DNA of 64,000 bases from Deltaproteobacteria bacterium (lineage in GTDB: Bacteria > Desulfobacterota > Deferrimicrobia > Deferrimicrobiales > Deferrimicrobiaceae). Below are positions 9,901 through 19,533 of the stretch, one piece after another; position 1 is the first letter of the stretch, and each line of letters begins with the position of its first letter. The stretch lies in contig JAKAHC010000001.1 of NCBI GenBank assembly GCA_021815305.1, positions 558,001 to 622,000 on the forward strand, in the 5' to 3' direction. The translations under genes were made by a program, and so were the position numbers. The notes under the pieces were generated by a model, which worked only from the letters and a program-made list of their open reading frames with translations, had not been told where the DNA came from and searched no databases.

Positions 9901-12900
9901 GTGAAATGCCTGGGCGCCTGGCCCGCCGGGGCCGTCTACGGCATGGCGCCCAAGGCCGCCCTTGTCGAGGGGTTCCGTCTCCTTCGCGCCGGAGCGGTCC
10001 GTCAATTCGCCTGGAGCGGGGACGGACAGACCCTCTCCGTCAAGGTCGGGGAGGCGGAGGTCCACCGCGTCACCCTGGCGGTATCCGGCGGCCAACCGGA
10101 TGTCCGGTGCGACTGCCGGGGGGATGACGGACCGTCCCCGGGATGCCCTCATCTCGTATGCGCCATGGTCGCCCTGAAAAAGCTGGTCGACGGGAACGCC
10201 TTCCTCACGGAACCGATGAGCGAGGAACACCGGGCGCGGTTGCTTGCGCACCTTGCCGTGACCGCGATGAGATCCGGGAACGTGAAGGAAGCGGCCGGCG
10301 GGGCGCGGAGCGGGATCCATCCGGCGGCGCTCTGCCTCGACGTCGGGTCCGGACGGTTCGACGCCTACCCGCTGCTCTTCGGGGAGAGGGTCCGCCGGCC
10401 GACGGCGGCGCTTCCGAAACCGTTGCGGCAGATGACCTCCCTTGCGCCGTTCTCCCCGTTCGTGCGCGGGATGCTGAAGCGGTACCTGCAAGCCCACGGG
10501 AACGCGTGGCCGATTCTTCTCCGGGACGGCCGGACCGAGCGGGAGATCCGGTGGGCGGGGGATCTCCCGGACCGGACGAAGACCGGGTTCGACATCCGGG
10601 GGCGGCGCGTCGTCGTCTCAAGGGACATCAGCGCGGAGGAGGAGGGCGAAGGGAAGGTTCTCGTCCGGGAGGGGTACCGGTTCGACCTCGGCAAAGGGAC
10701 GTTCGGATCGACCGACGACGATCCGGGGGAAAGGCTCTGGACCTCGATCCGGGCGTCATGCGTCGGCAACGGGGCCGAGGTGTCCGACGAGGAGGGAGGG
10801 AGGCGTTTCTCCGTCGCCCTCGACCGGTTCGGGGAATCCATCTTCATGATGGAGGGGACCGCCCCCGAGACGTGGCTGGCGCGGGCCGTCTTCAGGGTGG
10901 AGGGACGGCCGGTCCGGCCCGAGGAGGCGCCGCCCCTTCCCTTGAGACTGTCGCTCCGTTTCCCGCCGGAGGACGACGGCCCCTGCCTCATGCGGCCCGA
11001 GCGGGTCGCGGCCGAGGGCGCGTATCCCCCCACGTCCGGGGCGTTCCGGCTTTTCGCCAGGGACGGGGTGCCGAGGCATCTCCGGTCCGCGGTGCAGGTC
11101 GTCTACGAGGCCTATTTCGACGGGCTCTCCGGGAGATCGCCCAAGGATGCGCGGGCCGCGGTCCGGAAGTCCGTGACGGCGGCGGGGCTCGGCTTCTACC
11201 GGACGAAGGAGGTTGTCGACCTCGTCGGCCGCCACCTCGACCGTTGCCACGCCGCGGAAACGGCGATCCGGTTCTCCGGCGAACGCTGGCTCCTCGTGCC
11301 CGGAGAGAGGCTCCGCCAGGCGCTCCTCTACGAGATCCCGTACCGTCTCTTCGGCGGGAAAATCTTCCGCGCCGCCGATGGGCAAACCGGGATGGAGGCG
11401 CCCGGGAAGGAGATCCGCGGGAGCCTCCGCCTCCTGCACGCCCGGCTCGCGGAGCACGGCATCGGGCTGGTCCTCGACGGGAAGCCGGTCGTCCCGGCCT
11501 CCTGGTCCGTCGCCGTGGACGCGACGCGGCGGGAGGGGATCGACTGGTTCGAGGTGCGTCCCGAGATCCGGTGCGACGGCGCGCTCCTCGGCGAAACGGC
11601 CTGGCAAAGGATCCTCGACGGAAACGGCCTGATCGAAAACGGCGGCCGGATCCTGATCCCCGACGAAAAGACGCGGGAGGCCCTCGCCCTTGTCTCCGGC
11701 GCGGTGGGAGGAAAGCCCCGCGGGAGGGGGCCCCGGGAGATCCCCCGCATCCCCCGGCACTGGATCGCCGACCTGGCCCGCTGGCGGGAGGCCGGCGTCG
11801 CCGTGCGGCTCGACCCGGAGGACGAGCGGATTCTTTCGCGCCTCTCCGGGCTTGCGGGGATCGAGGATCGGGCCGTTCCCGGCGGCATGGCCGCGCCTCT
11901 GCGTCCGTATCAGCGCGAGGGGTACTCCTGGCTCGCGTTCCTCTACGAAAACCGGTTCGGCGCCTGCCTCGCCGACGACATGGGGCTGGGGAAGACGGCG
12001 CAGGCCATCGGTCTCATGGCGGGGATCCGCGAGGGAAAGGTCGCCTCCAAGGCCCCGGCCGGGACGCCCCACCTGGTCGTCGCGCCGCCCTCCCTCCTCT
12101 TCAACTGGGAAAACGAGTTCCGGAAGTTCTGCCCCGCGATGACGACGGTCCTCTACCGCGGGAAGGACCGGGAGGCCCGCTTCGAGGGGGTCGACGCGGT
12201 GCTCACCAGCTACGACATCGCCCGCATCGACATCGACCGGCTCGCGGAGATCCCCTTCGACGTGATCGTCTTCGACGAGGCCCAGGCCGTCAAGAACCTC
12301 CATGCCCGCACGACCGGCGCGGTGCGGCGCCTGAAGGGCCGCTTCAAAGTCGCCCTGACGGGAACGCCGGTGGAGAACCACGTCGGCGAGTACTGCTCGA
12401 TCATGGACCTGCTGATCCCCGGCCTTCTGGGCGACGCCGAGGCGTTCGGAAGCCCGGCCCGCCGGGAGAGCCCTGCCTTCCTCGAGGAGGTCAAGCGCCG
12501 CAGCCGCCCCTTCGTCCTCCGGCGGACGAAGGACGTGATCCTGCCCGACCTGCCGCCCCGGGCGGAGAACGACGTCTACCTGGAGCTCACGGACCGGCAG
12601 AAGGCGCTCTACGGCCGGATGGTCGCCGAGGTCCGCCGGACCGTCGACGATGCCTGGCGGACGCAGACCGAAGCCCGGGCCCGGGTCATCGCCCTGACCG
12701 CGATCCTGCGGCTCCGGCAGCTCTGCCTCTCCCCGTCGCTGCTTCACCCCGGAGAGCGGGACGGCTCGCCCAAGATCGCCTATCTCACCGGAAAGCTCGC
12801 CGAGCTGCGGGCGGAAGGGCACAGCGCCCTGGTCTTTTCGCAGTTCACTTCCTTCCTGGACCTCATCGAAACGGAGATACGCGGTGCGGGCCTCGAATCT

Positions 12901-13287
12901 TTCCGGCTGGACGGGTCGACCCCGGTGGGTCGCAGGAAGACGATCGTGGATGCGTTCCAACGAAAGAAGGAGCCGTCCCTGTTCCTGCTGAGCCTCAAGG
13001 CGGGGGGGAGGGGGCTGAACCTCACAAAGGCGACCTACGTCTTCCACCTCGACCCGTGGTGGAACCCGGCGGTGGAGGTCCAGGCCTCGGACCGGGCGCA
13101 CCGGATCGGGCAGAAGCGGAAGGTGACGGTCGTTCGCCTCCTCATGCGGCACACCGTCGAGGAGAAGATGATGTCGCTGAAGGAGCGCAAGATCGGCCTG
13201 TACCGTGCACTCCTGGGCGACGCCGAAGGGCGCGGGAGCGCCGCCGCGACGCGGGAGGACTTCGAGTTTCTTCTCGGCGGTGCGTGA
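9901..13287 (+). CDS. SWIM zinc-finger SNF2-family helicase
   Basis: At 1128 residues from the GTG at 9901 this is a double-stranded-DNA translocase of the Swi2/Snf2 (RapA-like) group. An N-terminal SWIM zinc finger is seen as CDC at 70-72 with CPH at 82-84 (CxCx9CxH). A long middle region of unknown role precedes the motor. The ATPase has DDMGLGKTAQAIGLM near residue 695, FDEAQAVKN near 790 and LTGTPVENH near 820. The second RecA-like lobe has VFSQFTSFLDL and the arginine-finger region AHRIGQKRKV near 1068. Similar proteins are chromosomal genes of unknown function in many bacteria; a defence role is possible only from its place beside cas3. The start is uncertain: an ATC at 9847 follows GGAGA. 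Confidence 0.9.
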   Translation: MKCLGAWPAGAVYGMAPKAALVEGFRLLRAGAVRQFAWSGDGQTLSVKVGEAEVHRVTLAVSGGQPDVRCDCRGDDGPSPGCPHLVCAMVALKKLVDGNAFLTEPMSEEHRARLLAHLAVTAMRSGNVKEAAGGARSGIHPAALCLDVGSGRFDAYPLLFGERVRRPTAALPKPLRQMTSLAPFSPFVRGMLKRYLQAHGNAWPILLRDGRTEREIRWAGDLPDRTKTGFDIRGRRVVVSRDISAEEEGEGKVLVREGYRFDLGKGTFGSTDDDPGERLWTSIRASCVGNGAEVSDEEGGRRFSVALDRFGESIFMMEGTAPETWLARAVFRVEGRPVRPEEAPPLPLRLSLRFPPEDDGPCLMRPERVAAEGAYPPTSGAFRLFARDGVPRHLRSAVQVVYEAYFDGLSGRSPKDARAAVRKSVTAAGLGFYRTKEVVDLVGRHLDRCHAAETAIRFSGERWLLVPGERLRQALLYEIPYRLFGGKIFRAADGQTGMEAPGKEIRGSLRLLHARLAEHGIGLVLDGKPVVPASWSVAVDATRREGIDWFEVRPEIRCDGALLGETAWQRILDGNGLIENGGRILIPDEKTREALALVSGAVGGKPRGRGPREIPRIPRHWIADLARWREAGVAVRLDPEDERILSRLSGLAGIEDRAVPGGMAAPLRPYQREGYSWLAFLYENRFGACLADDMGLGKTAQAIGLMAGIREGKVASKAPAGTPHLVVAPPSLLFNWENEFRKFCPAMTTVLYRGKDREARFEGVDAVLTSYDIARIDIDRLAEIPFDVIVFDEAQAVKNLHARTTGAVRRLKGRFKVALTGTPVENHVGEYCSIMDLLIPGLLGDAEAFGSPARRESPAFLEEVKRRSRPFVLRRTKDVILPDLPPRAENDVYLELTDRQKALYGRMVAEVRRTVDDAWRTQTEARARVIALTAILRLRQLCLSPSLLHPGERDGSPKIAYLTGKLAELRAEGHSALVFSQFTSFLDLIETEIRGAGLESFRLDGSTPVGRRKTIVDAFQRKKEPSLFLLSLKAGGRGLNLTKATYVFHLDPWWNPAVEVQASDRAHRIGQKRKVTVVRLLMRHTVEEKMMSLKERKIGLYRALLGDAEGRGSAAATREDFEFLLGGA

Positions 13288-13346
13288 GGGGAGGCTTCGA
13301 TCCGGTCAAGCCCGTTCCCCCGGCCGGGTAATTCGAACCGGACCGC

Positions 13347-14339
13347 TTACCCGACGAAGTGACAGGAGGCGAAGCGGCCGGGGGCCGCTTCGCGCAGCAG
13401 GGGGCACACCTCGGCGCACACCGGTTGCGCCATGAAGCAGCGCGTGTGGAACCGGCACCCCGGCGGCGGGGCGGTCGGGCTGGGGATTTCGCCCGAAAGG
13501 ACGATCCGCTCCTGCGGGGCGTTTCCCAGCATCGGGACGGCCGACAGGAGGCTGCGGGTGTACGGGTGGAGCGGCTCGCGGAACAGCTCCGCCGAAGGCC
13601 CGTGCTCCATGATCTTCCCGAGATACATCACGGCCACCTGGTCGCTCATGTGGCGGATCACCCGCAGGTCGTGGGAGACGAACAGGTACGCCATCCCGTA
13701 CTCCTCCTGGAGATCCTTCAGGAGGTTCAGGATCTGCGCCTGCACGGAGACGTCGAGGGCGGACACCGGCTCGTCGGCCACCACGAGCTTCGGCGACAGG
13801 GCGATCGCCCGCGCGATCCCGATCCGCTGGCGCTGTCCGCCGGAGAACTCGTGGGCGTACTTCCCTCCCGCCTCCGCGGTCAGCCCCACCCGCACCAGCA
13901 GCCGTTCCGCCCGTTCCCGCAGCTCCTTCCCCCGGGCGATGCCGTGGACGTGCCACCCTTCCCCCACGATGTCGCGGACCCGCATCCGGGGGTTGAGGGA
14001 CGAGTACGGGTCCTGGAAGATGATCTGCATCCGCCGGCGCGTCAGCCGCAGCGCCTCTCCGGACAGGTGCGTGATGTCCAGGCCCTCGAAGCGGATCGTC
14101 CCCGCGTCCGGGGCGAGGAGGCGGATGGCGATCCGCCCGAGCGTCGTCTTCCCGCACCCCGACTCCCCCACCAGCCCGAGCGTCTTCCCCCGCGGCACGT
14201 CGATCGAGACGCCGTCCACCGCGCGGACGCTCACCACCTCCGCCGAGAAGAACGACTTCCGCGCCGGGAACGCCTTGTAGACGTTCGACAGGGCCAGCAG
14301 CGTCCCGCCGGCGTCCGGACGACGGATGCCGCCGCTCAA
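13347..14339 (-). CDS. oppF: Peptide ABC transporter ATP-binding protein OppF-like
   Basis: This 330-residue ATPase is the last gene of the seven-gene peptide-import operon and pairs with the OppD-like protein. Walker A (GESGCGKTTLG), the Q-loop region (QIIFQDPYSSLNPRM), signature FSGGQRQR, Walker B/D-loop VVADEPVSALD and the switch histidine (VSHDLRVIRH) are all present. The C-terminal extension ends with the cysteine-containing CRFHTRCFMAQPVC typical of the OppD/F group, which holds an Fe-S cluster in some members. The start is a TTG that overlaps the oppD stop (TTGA) behind a G-rich GGGGAGGGGGA, so translation is coupled. Substrate (oligopeptide, dipeptide or nickel) cannot be read from sequence. 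Confidence 0.9.
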   Translation of the reverse strand: MSGGIRRPDAGGTLLALSNVYKAFPARKSFFSAEVVSVRAVDGVSIDVPRGKTLGLVGESGCGKTTLGRIAIRLLAPDAGTIRFEGLDITHLSGEALRLTRRRMQIIFQDPYSSLNPRMRVRDIVGEGWHVHGIARGKELRERAERLLVRVGLTAEAGGKYAHEFSGGQRQRIGIARAIALSPKLVVADEPVSALDVSVQAQILNLLKDLQEEYGMAYLFVSHDLRVIRHMSDQVAVMYLGKIMEHGPSAELFREPLHPYTRSLLSAVPMLGNAPQERIVLSGEIPSPTAPPPGCRFHTRCFMAQPVCAEVCPLLREAAPGRFASCHFVG

Positions 14340-15376
14340 GACGCTCCCCCTCCCCGCATCGCCCGCTGGTAGTGGCACGCGGCGAAATGCCCCGGCGCGT
14401 ATTCGAACAGGGGAGGGTCCTCCCGGTCGCAGATCCCGAGGGAATCCCGCGAATCCGCGCCCCCGCGGAACCGATCGAGCGCGGCCTGCCGGTACGGACA
14501 CCGGTCCGCGAAGGGGCATCCCGGCGGGACCGAGGACAGGTCGGGGACCGCACCCGGGATCGACGAAAGCCGCGCCGTTCCCGTCCCCTTCCCGGGGAGG
14601 GAGGCCAGCAGCCCCTGCGTGTACGGGTGGATGGGGTCGGAGAACAGCCCCTTCGTAGGTGCGATCTCCACGATCCGCCCGAGGTACATGATCGCCGTCC
14701 GGTCGGCGAAGTCGTGCACCACGCCCAGGTCGTGCGTGATGAGGAGGACCGCCATCCTCTCCCGCTCCCGCATCTCCTGAAGCAGGGCCATGATCTGCGC
14801 CTGGATCGTCACGTCGAGCGCCGTCGTGGGCTCGTCGGCGATCAGCAGGGACGGCTCGAGGGCCAGCGCCGTCGCGATCATCGCGCGCTGGCGCATCCCG
14901 CCGCTCATCTGGTGGGGGTACTCCCTCGCCCTCCGCTCCGGGTCCGGCATGCGGACCTTCCCCAGCCAGGAGACCGCCCTCGCCGCCGCCTCCCTCCGCC
15001 CGCACTCCCTGTGCGCGGTGAACACCTCGGCCACCTGCTCCCCGACGGTCAGCACGGGGTTGAGCGACGTCATCGGCTCCTGGAAGATCATCGAGACGGC
15101 CTTCCCCCGGACCTCGCACATCCGTTTTTCCGGCAAGTCGAGGAGGTTCTCCCCCCGCAGCAGGATCTCCCCACCCCGGACGATCGCCGGCGGCGAGGGC
15201 AGGAGCCGCAGGATCGACAGGGCCGTCACGCTCTTGCCGCACCCCGATTCCCCGACCAGCCCCACCGTCTCCCCGGGATCGATCGACAGGGAAACGCCGA
15301 AGAGGGCCCGCACGGTCCCCTTCTCCGTCGCGAAGTCGACGCGCAGGTCCCGGATCGCGAGCAGCGGCCCCGACAT
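14336..15376 (-). CDS. oppD: Peptide ABC transporter ATP-binding protein OppD-like
   Basis: The 346-residue product has an intact ATP-binding cassette: Walker A GESGCGKSVTALS, IFQEPMTSLNPVL, signature MSGGMRQRAM, Walker B IADEPTTALDVT and switch LLITHDLGVVHDF. The C-terminal oligopeptide-transporter domain has CPFADRCPYRQ and a late cysteine (FAACHYQRA), as in family members with an Fe-S site. The ATG at 15376 follows GGGAGGTGA and begins MSGPLLAIRDLRVDFAT. The gene is 5 bp downstream of oppC and overlaps oppF by 4 bp, so the two ATPases should be made in step. Confidence 0.92.
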   Translation of the reverse strand: MSGPLLAIRDLRVDFATEKGTVRALFGVSLSIDPGETVGLVGESGCGKSVTALSILRLLPSPPAIVRGGEILLRGENLLDLPEKRMCEVRGKAVSMIFQEPMTSLNPVLTVGEQVAEVFTAHRECGRREAAARAVSWLGKVRMPDPERRAREYPHQMSGGMRQRAMIATALALEPSLLIADEPTTALDVTIQAQIMALLQEMRERERMAVLLITHDLGVVHDFADRTAIMYLGRIVEIAPTKGLFSDPIHPYTQGLLASLPGKGTGTARLSSIPGAVPDLSSVPPGCPFADRCPYRQAALDRFRGGADSRDSLGICDREDPPLFEYAPGHFAACHYQRAMRGGGAS

Positions 15377-15381
15377 CCCGC

Positions 15382-16236
15382 TCACCTCCCGGAAAGCCGC
15401 GGATCCGCGGCGTCGCGGATCCCCTCGCCCAGCAGGTTGTACCCGAGCACGGTGAAGAGGATCGCCAGGCCCGGGAAAAGGGATAGCCACCAGGCGAACT
15501 CGATGTAGTTTTTCCCGATGGTGAGGATGTTCCCCCACGAAGGGGTCGGGGGCTGGACGCCGATCCCCAGGAACGACAGCGCCGACTCGGTGAGGATGGC
15601 TCCCGCCACCCCGAGCGTCGCCGACACGAGAACAGGGGCCAGCGCGTTGGGCAGGATGTGCCGGAACACGATCCGTGCGGTCCCCGCCCCCTGCGCCCGC
15701 GCCGCCGCAACGAAGTCGCGCTCCTTGAGGGACAGCGTCTCCGCGCGCACCAGGCGCGCCACCCCCATCCACCCGGTGAGCCCGATCACCGCCATGATGT
15801 TCACGATCGAGGGGCTCAGGAAGGCGATGACCGACAGGATGAGGAAGAAGGTGGGGAAGCAGAGCATGATGTCGACGAACCGCATCAGGACGGCGTCGAC
15901 CCGACCCCCGTAGAAACCCGACAGGAGCCCGATGACCAGCCCGATGGCCGTGGCGATCCCCACCGCGACGAAGCCTACCTTCATCGACACGCGGGCGCCG
16001 TACACCACCCTGGCGAGCACGTCCCTCCCCAGGTCGTCCGTCCCCAGCGGGTGGGCCGCGGACGGAGGCTGCAGGATGACCGAGACGTCGATCCGGTCGG
16101 GGTTCCGGGACGTGAACAGCGCAGGGAACGCCGCGACGAGGAAAAAGAACAGGATGACCAGCCCCCCGGCCGCCGCAAGCCGGTTCCGCAGGAGCCTGCG
16201 GGCGAAGTCCCTCCAGATGCCGCCGCTGCCGGTCAT
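15382..16236 (-). CDS. oppC: Peptide ABC transporter permease OppC-like
   Basis: The 284-residue protein is the second membrane subunit of the peptide importer. After a short cytoplasmic N terminus there is one membrane helix (AAAGGLVILFFFLVAAFPAL), then HPLGTDDLGRDVLARVVYGA, the conserved segment found in OppC/DppC. Further helices follow, with the EAA loop (RAQGAGTARIVFRHILPNA) that contacts the ATPases. SFLGIGVQPPTPSWG is another OppC/DppC signature. The ATG at 16236 was chosen, 7 bp after the oppB stop; an in-frame upstream codon at 16272 would overlap oppB and adds nothing recognisable. Confidence 0.92.
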   Translation of the reverse strand: MTGSGGIWRDFARRLLRNRLAAAGGLVILFFFLVAAFPALFTSRNPDRIDVSVILQPPSAAHPLGTDDLGRDVLARVVYGARVSMKVGFVAVGIATAIGLVIGLLSGFYGGRVDAVLMRFVDIMLCFPTFFLILSVIAFLSPSIVNIMAVIGLTGWMGVARLVRAETLSLKERDFVAAARAQGAGTARIVFRHILPNALAPVLVSATLGVAGAILTESALSFLGIGVQPPTPSWGNILTIGKNYIEFAWWLSLFPGLAILFTVLGYNLLGEGIRDAADPRLSGR

Positions 16237-16243
16237 GTCCGCA

Positions 16244-17218
16244 TCATCCCTGCCGGATCCGCGGGTCCGCAAGGGCGTACCCCACGTCCGCCAGGAGGTT
16301 GCCCAGGAGCGTCAGGAACGCGCCGATCGTGAGGATCCCCATGATGAGGGGATAGTCGCGCGACATGACGCCCTGGTAGAACAGCTGCCCCATGCCCGGG
16401 ATGGCGAAGATCGTCTCGAAGATCACGGACCCCCCCAGGAGGTCCGGCACGGAGAGACCCAGGATCGTGATCACGGGGAGGACGGCGTTGCGCATTGCGT
16501 GGCGGTAGACGACCTTCCTCTCGGGAAGCCCCTTGGCGCGCGCGGAGGCGATGTAATCCTGCCGGATCACCTCCAGCATGTTCGAGCGCATATACCGGGA
16601 CATCCCCGCGAGCCCCGAGAAACCCGCCAGGAGCACCGGCAGCAGAAGGTGGCGGGCGCGGTCCGCGATCTTCCCCGCCAGGCCCAGGGACTGGTAATCC
16701 AGGGAGCCGATCCCGGAGATGGGGAGCCACCCGAGCTTCACGCCGAAAAGGATCATGAGCAGCAGGGCGAGCCAGAAGGTGGGGATGGAGAACCCCGTGA
16801 ACACGAACACGGTCGATGCGCGGTCGAAGAGGGAGCCCCGGTGCACCGCCGAATAGATCCCGATGGGGATGGCCACCAGGAGGATGAGCCCCATGGACAG
16901 GACGTTGATGGTGAGGGTGATCGGGATCCGCTCCCGGATCTTCTGCGCGACGGGCCTTCCGTCGGGGGAGAAGCTGTCCCCGAAGTCCAGCGTGGCCATC
17001 CTCTCGAGCCAGCGCGCGTACTGGACGTGGAGCGGCCGGTCGAGGCCGTAATACTTCTCCAGCCGCGCCCGCGCGTCCGCGGTCGCCCGGGGGTTCAGGT
17101 CCGTGGCGATGCTGATCGGGCCGCCGGGGGCGAGGTGGATCATCAGGAAGGAGATGAGGCTGATCCCGACGAGGAGGGGGATCGTCAGCAGCAGCCGGCG
17201 CACGATGAACCGGAGCAT
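16244..17218 (-). CDS. oppB: Peptide ABC transporter permease OppB-like
   Basis: The 324-residue protein is the first membrane subunit. It starts [20 protein letters not shown], the usual OppB/DppB opening, and has [10 protein letters not shown], then [14 protein letters not shown], found in the periplasmic domain of this family. Six membrane helices are predictable. The EAA loop is [20 protein letters not shown], followed by [19 protein letters not shown], a strong OppB signature. The gene lies 15 bp downstream of the substrate-binding protein gene and 7 bp upstream of oppC. Confidence 0.93.
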   Translation of the reverse strand: MLRFIVRRLLLTIPLLVGISLISFLMIHLAPGGPISIATDLNPRATADARARLEKYYGLDRPLHVQYARWLERMATLDFGDSFSPDGRPVAQKIRERIPITLTINVLSMGLILLVAIPIGIYSAVHRGSLFDRASTVFVFTGFSIPTFWLALLLMILFGVKLGWLPISGIGSLDYQSLGLAGKIADRARHLLLPVLLAGFSGLAGMSRYMRSNMLEVIRQDYIASARAKGLPERKVVYRHAMRNAVLPVITILGLSVPDLLGGSVIFETIFAIPGMGQLFYQGVMSRDYPLIMGILTIGAFLTLLGNLLADVGYALADPRIRQG

Positions 17219-17233
17219 CGCTTCCCTACCGTT

Positions 17234-18886
17234 TCACGGCTGGATCCGGTATTTCTGGAGCGCTTTCGGAACGTACCACTTGGGGAAGTTGTACGAGATC
17301 CCCGCGGGGGCGGGATCGATGCCGTGGAACCGCTTCTGGACCACCGGCAGCGCGTCGGGAACGTAGAGGAAGACGTACGGCTGCTCCTCCGCGAGGATCT
17401 CCTGGATCCGGAAATACGCCTTCTTCCGCTTCCCGATGTCGAAGGTGCTGCGTCCCTCCTCGAGCAGTTTGTCCACCTCGGGGTTGGAGAACCCGATGAA
17501 GTTCAGTTCCTTGGGCCCGGTCTTCGAGGAGTGCCAGATTTCGTACTGGTCGGGGTCGGGCGAGAGACTCCACCCGAGGATGACCGCGTCGAAGGCCCGC
17601 TTGTCGATGAACTGGTTGATGAAGGCCGCCCATTCCACGGTCTGGATCCGCATCCGGATGCCGACCTCCGCCAGGTTCTGCTGGAGGATGGCGGCGGTCT
17701 TGGAGCGCGCCTCGTTCCCGGCGTTGGTCATCACGGTGAATTCGAATCGCCTCCCGTCCTTCCGGAGCACCCCGTCCGCGTCCTTCTCTTTCCAGCCCGC
17801 CTCCGCGAGGAGTTCCCTGGCCTTCGCCGGGTCGTGCGGGTACTTGCGCACGTCCGGGTCGTACGCCCACGTGCCGGGCTTGTAGGGACCCGTGGCTTCC
17901 TGCCCCAGGCCCAGGAGCACCCCCTCGATCAGCGCCTTCTTGTCCGTCGCGAAGGCGATCGCCTGGCGGACCCGCCGGTCCTTGAAGAAGGGGTGGGAAA
18001 GCCGGAAGCCGAGGTAGGTGTACGCCGACGCCAGGTACTTGTACTTGTTGAACGACCCCTTGAAACCGGGGGTGTCGGTCTGCCGCGTGTATTGCGGGGG
18101 GGTCAGGTCCATGATGTCGACGCCCCCCGAGAGCAGTTCCAGGAACATCGTCGCCTGGTCCGGGATGATCCGGGTGACCACCCTGGCGATGTACGGTTTC
18201 CCCTCGAAGTAGTCCGGGTTGGCGTCGTAGACCACCTTCTCTCCCGTCCTCCACTCGACGAAGCGGTACGGTCCCGTACCGACGGGTTTCTTGTTCAGCG
18301 GGCTCTTCGAGATGTCGGGGTACATCTCCAGGAGATGTTTCGGAAGGATGTCCATCCCCCACGACGCCAGCGCGGGGGCGAACGGCCGCGCGTACTCGGC
18401 GACGAAGGTGTACGGGTCCGGCGCGCGGGCCCGCTTGACCTGCCGGAAGTCCTCGCCGTACGGCGTCGGGGTCCGGGGGTCGATCATGCGGCGGTAGGTG
18501 AACATCACGTCCGCGGAGGTGAAGGGCGCCCCGTCCTGCCATTTCACGTTCCGGCGCAGATGGAAGGTGATCTTCTTCCCGTCGGGGGAGATGTCCCACG
18601 AACGGGCGAGCGCCCCCTCGAGTCTCAGATCCTTGTCGTAGCGTACCAGGCCGTTGAAGACGTACCCCGCCGCCTCGTGGGAGGCGGCGTCCGAGGTCAC
18701 CGCGGACAGGAACCCGCTGATGTCGCCGATGCTCCCCTCGACGATCATGTCGCCGTACGCGGGGACGTCCGGGACCGCGGCCGCGTTCTCCCGCGGCGCC
18801 TCCTTCTTCCCGCCGCCGCACCCCGCGAGGATCGCGAACAGGGCCAGGGCCGGCAGGAAGGCGAACCCCCGCGACGGTCGCCTCAT
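17234..18886 (-). CDS. oppA: Peptide-binding lipoprotein (SBP family 5), OppA-like
   Basis: The 550-residue product is the extracytoplasmic receptor of the Opp-type importer. A lipoprotein signal is clear: a hydrophobic core followed by ILAGC with the lipidated cysteine at 23, then a Gly/Lys/Glu linker. The mature part shows family-5 features: YVFNGLVRYDKDLRLEGALA, SWDISPDGKKITFHLRR, GAPFTSADVMFTYRRM, KKPVGTGPYRFVEW and RQAIAFATDKKALIEGVL. The ATG at 18886 overlaps the stop of the upstream lipoprotein gene (ATGA). Placement behind TPR and lipoprotein genes, not as first gene, is unusual for a receptor that is normally needed in excess. Confidence 0.92.
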   Translation of the reverse strand: MRRPSRGFAFLPALALFAILAGCGGGKKEAPRENAAAVPDVPAYGDMIVEGSIGDISGFLSAVTSDAASHEAAGYVFNGLVRYDKDLRLEGALARSWDISPDGKKITFHLRRNVKWQDGAPFTSADVMFTYRRMIDPRTPTPYGEDFRQVKRARAPDPYTFVAEYARPFAPALASWGMDILPKHLLEMYPDISKSPLNKKPVGTGPYRFVEWRTGEKVVYDANPDYFEGKPYIARVVTRIIPDQATMFLELLSGGVDIMDLTPPQYTRQTDTPGFKGSFNKYKYLASAYTYLGFRLSHPFFKDRRVRQAIAFATDKKALIEGVLLGLGQEATGPYKPGTWAYDPDVRKYPHDPAKARELLAEAGWKEKDADGVLRKDGRRFEFTVMTNAGNEARSKTAAILQQNLAEVGIRMRIQTVEWAAFINQFIDKRAFDAVILGWSLSPDPDQYEIWHSSKTGPKELNFIGFSNPEVDKLLEEGRSTFDIGKRKKAYFRIQEILAEEQPYVFLYVPDALPVVQKRFHGIDPAPAGISYNFPKWYVPKALQKYRIQP

Positions 18887-19533
18887 TCCAGGTCCCTCCG
18901 CAACGTGATCTTCGCCCACCGGGCCGCGAGGAGGATCCGCCCCGGCGGCCCCTGCGACACCCTCCCCGGGTACTCGACCGTCACCCGCAACCCGGGAAAG
19001 CGGTACTCCGCCTTCGCGAGGAAGGTGCGCCCAGGATCCGAATACAGCGTCTGCCGGTCGTCCGAGAGCGACCAGCCGCCGTCCCGGTCCCGCGCCGCCT
19101 CTCCGCCCGCGACGAGGTAACCCGGCGCCCCGGAGAGGATCCGGGCCAGCGAGATGCCCCCGGCGGGAAGCATCGGGGCCCCGCGGAAGCCGACGAGGCC
19201 GGCCTCGGGTCCGGGAAGCGCCTGCAGGCGGCGACCGTCGTTGTCGAGATAGATCACCCCGCGCCCGAAGGGGTCGTACAGGCCGACCGTCTCGGCGGAC
19301 GGGGTCTGCGCCTTCACTCCCGCCACGAAGGGGACGGGGTCCCGCCCCGGCGGATACGCGACCCCGGAGAACGACGCCGAAAGGGGGAAATGCGCCGTAT
19401 CCGACAGGCCGGCGAAGAAACGCGCGGCCTGCTCTCCCTCCGGCCCCGCAAGCATCGTCCGCGCGGGGGCGCATCCCGCCGTAAGGAGCGCAGCGAGCAG
19501 CGCGGCGAACGGCAGCGCCCCCCGGGAACTCAC
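18883..19533 (-). CDS. Small lipoprotein, possibly LolB-like
   Basis: This 216-residue protein has a lipoprotein signal peptide with lipobox LTAGC (cysteine 21). The mature part is rich in short beta-type segments such as LSASFSGVAY, FGRGVIYLDNDGRR and AEYRFPGLRVTVEY. This is compatible with a LolB/LolA-like half-barrel that carries lipoproteins or lipids at the outer membrane, but identity is too low to be sure. The GTG start overlaps the TPR gene stop (GTGA) and its own stop overlaps oppA (ATGA), so it is locked between them translationally. Other options are an envelope lipoprotein of unknown function or an accessory factor of the transporter. Confidence 0.75.
   Translation of the reverse strand: MSSRGALPFAALLAALLTAGCAPARTMLAGPEGEQAARFFAGLSDTAHFPLSASFSGVAYPPGRDPVPFVAGVKAQTPSAETVGLYDPFGRGVIYLDNDGRRLQALPGPEAGLVGFRGAPMLPAGGISLARILSGAPGYLVAGGEAARDRDGGWSLSDDRQTLYSDPGRTFLAKAEYRFPGLRVTVEYPGRVSQGPPGRILLAARWAKITLRRDLE

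Noticed and set aside
10143-13331. A 1062-codon frame on the same strand as the SNF2 gene
   Set aside because: Arg/Pro/Gly-rich shadow of the helicase frame without motifs.
13301-13342. Possible inverted repeat and tRNA-like TTCGAA between the SNF2 and oppF genes
   Set aside because: Only 6 bp pair across a 30-base loop, and no cloverleaf or T-run can be drawn.
15932-19120. A 1062-codon open frame antisense to the opp operon
   Set aside because: Its translation is His/Arg/Asp-rich with no family pattern. High G+C removes stop codons opposite real genes, and the other strand encodes clear transporter genes.
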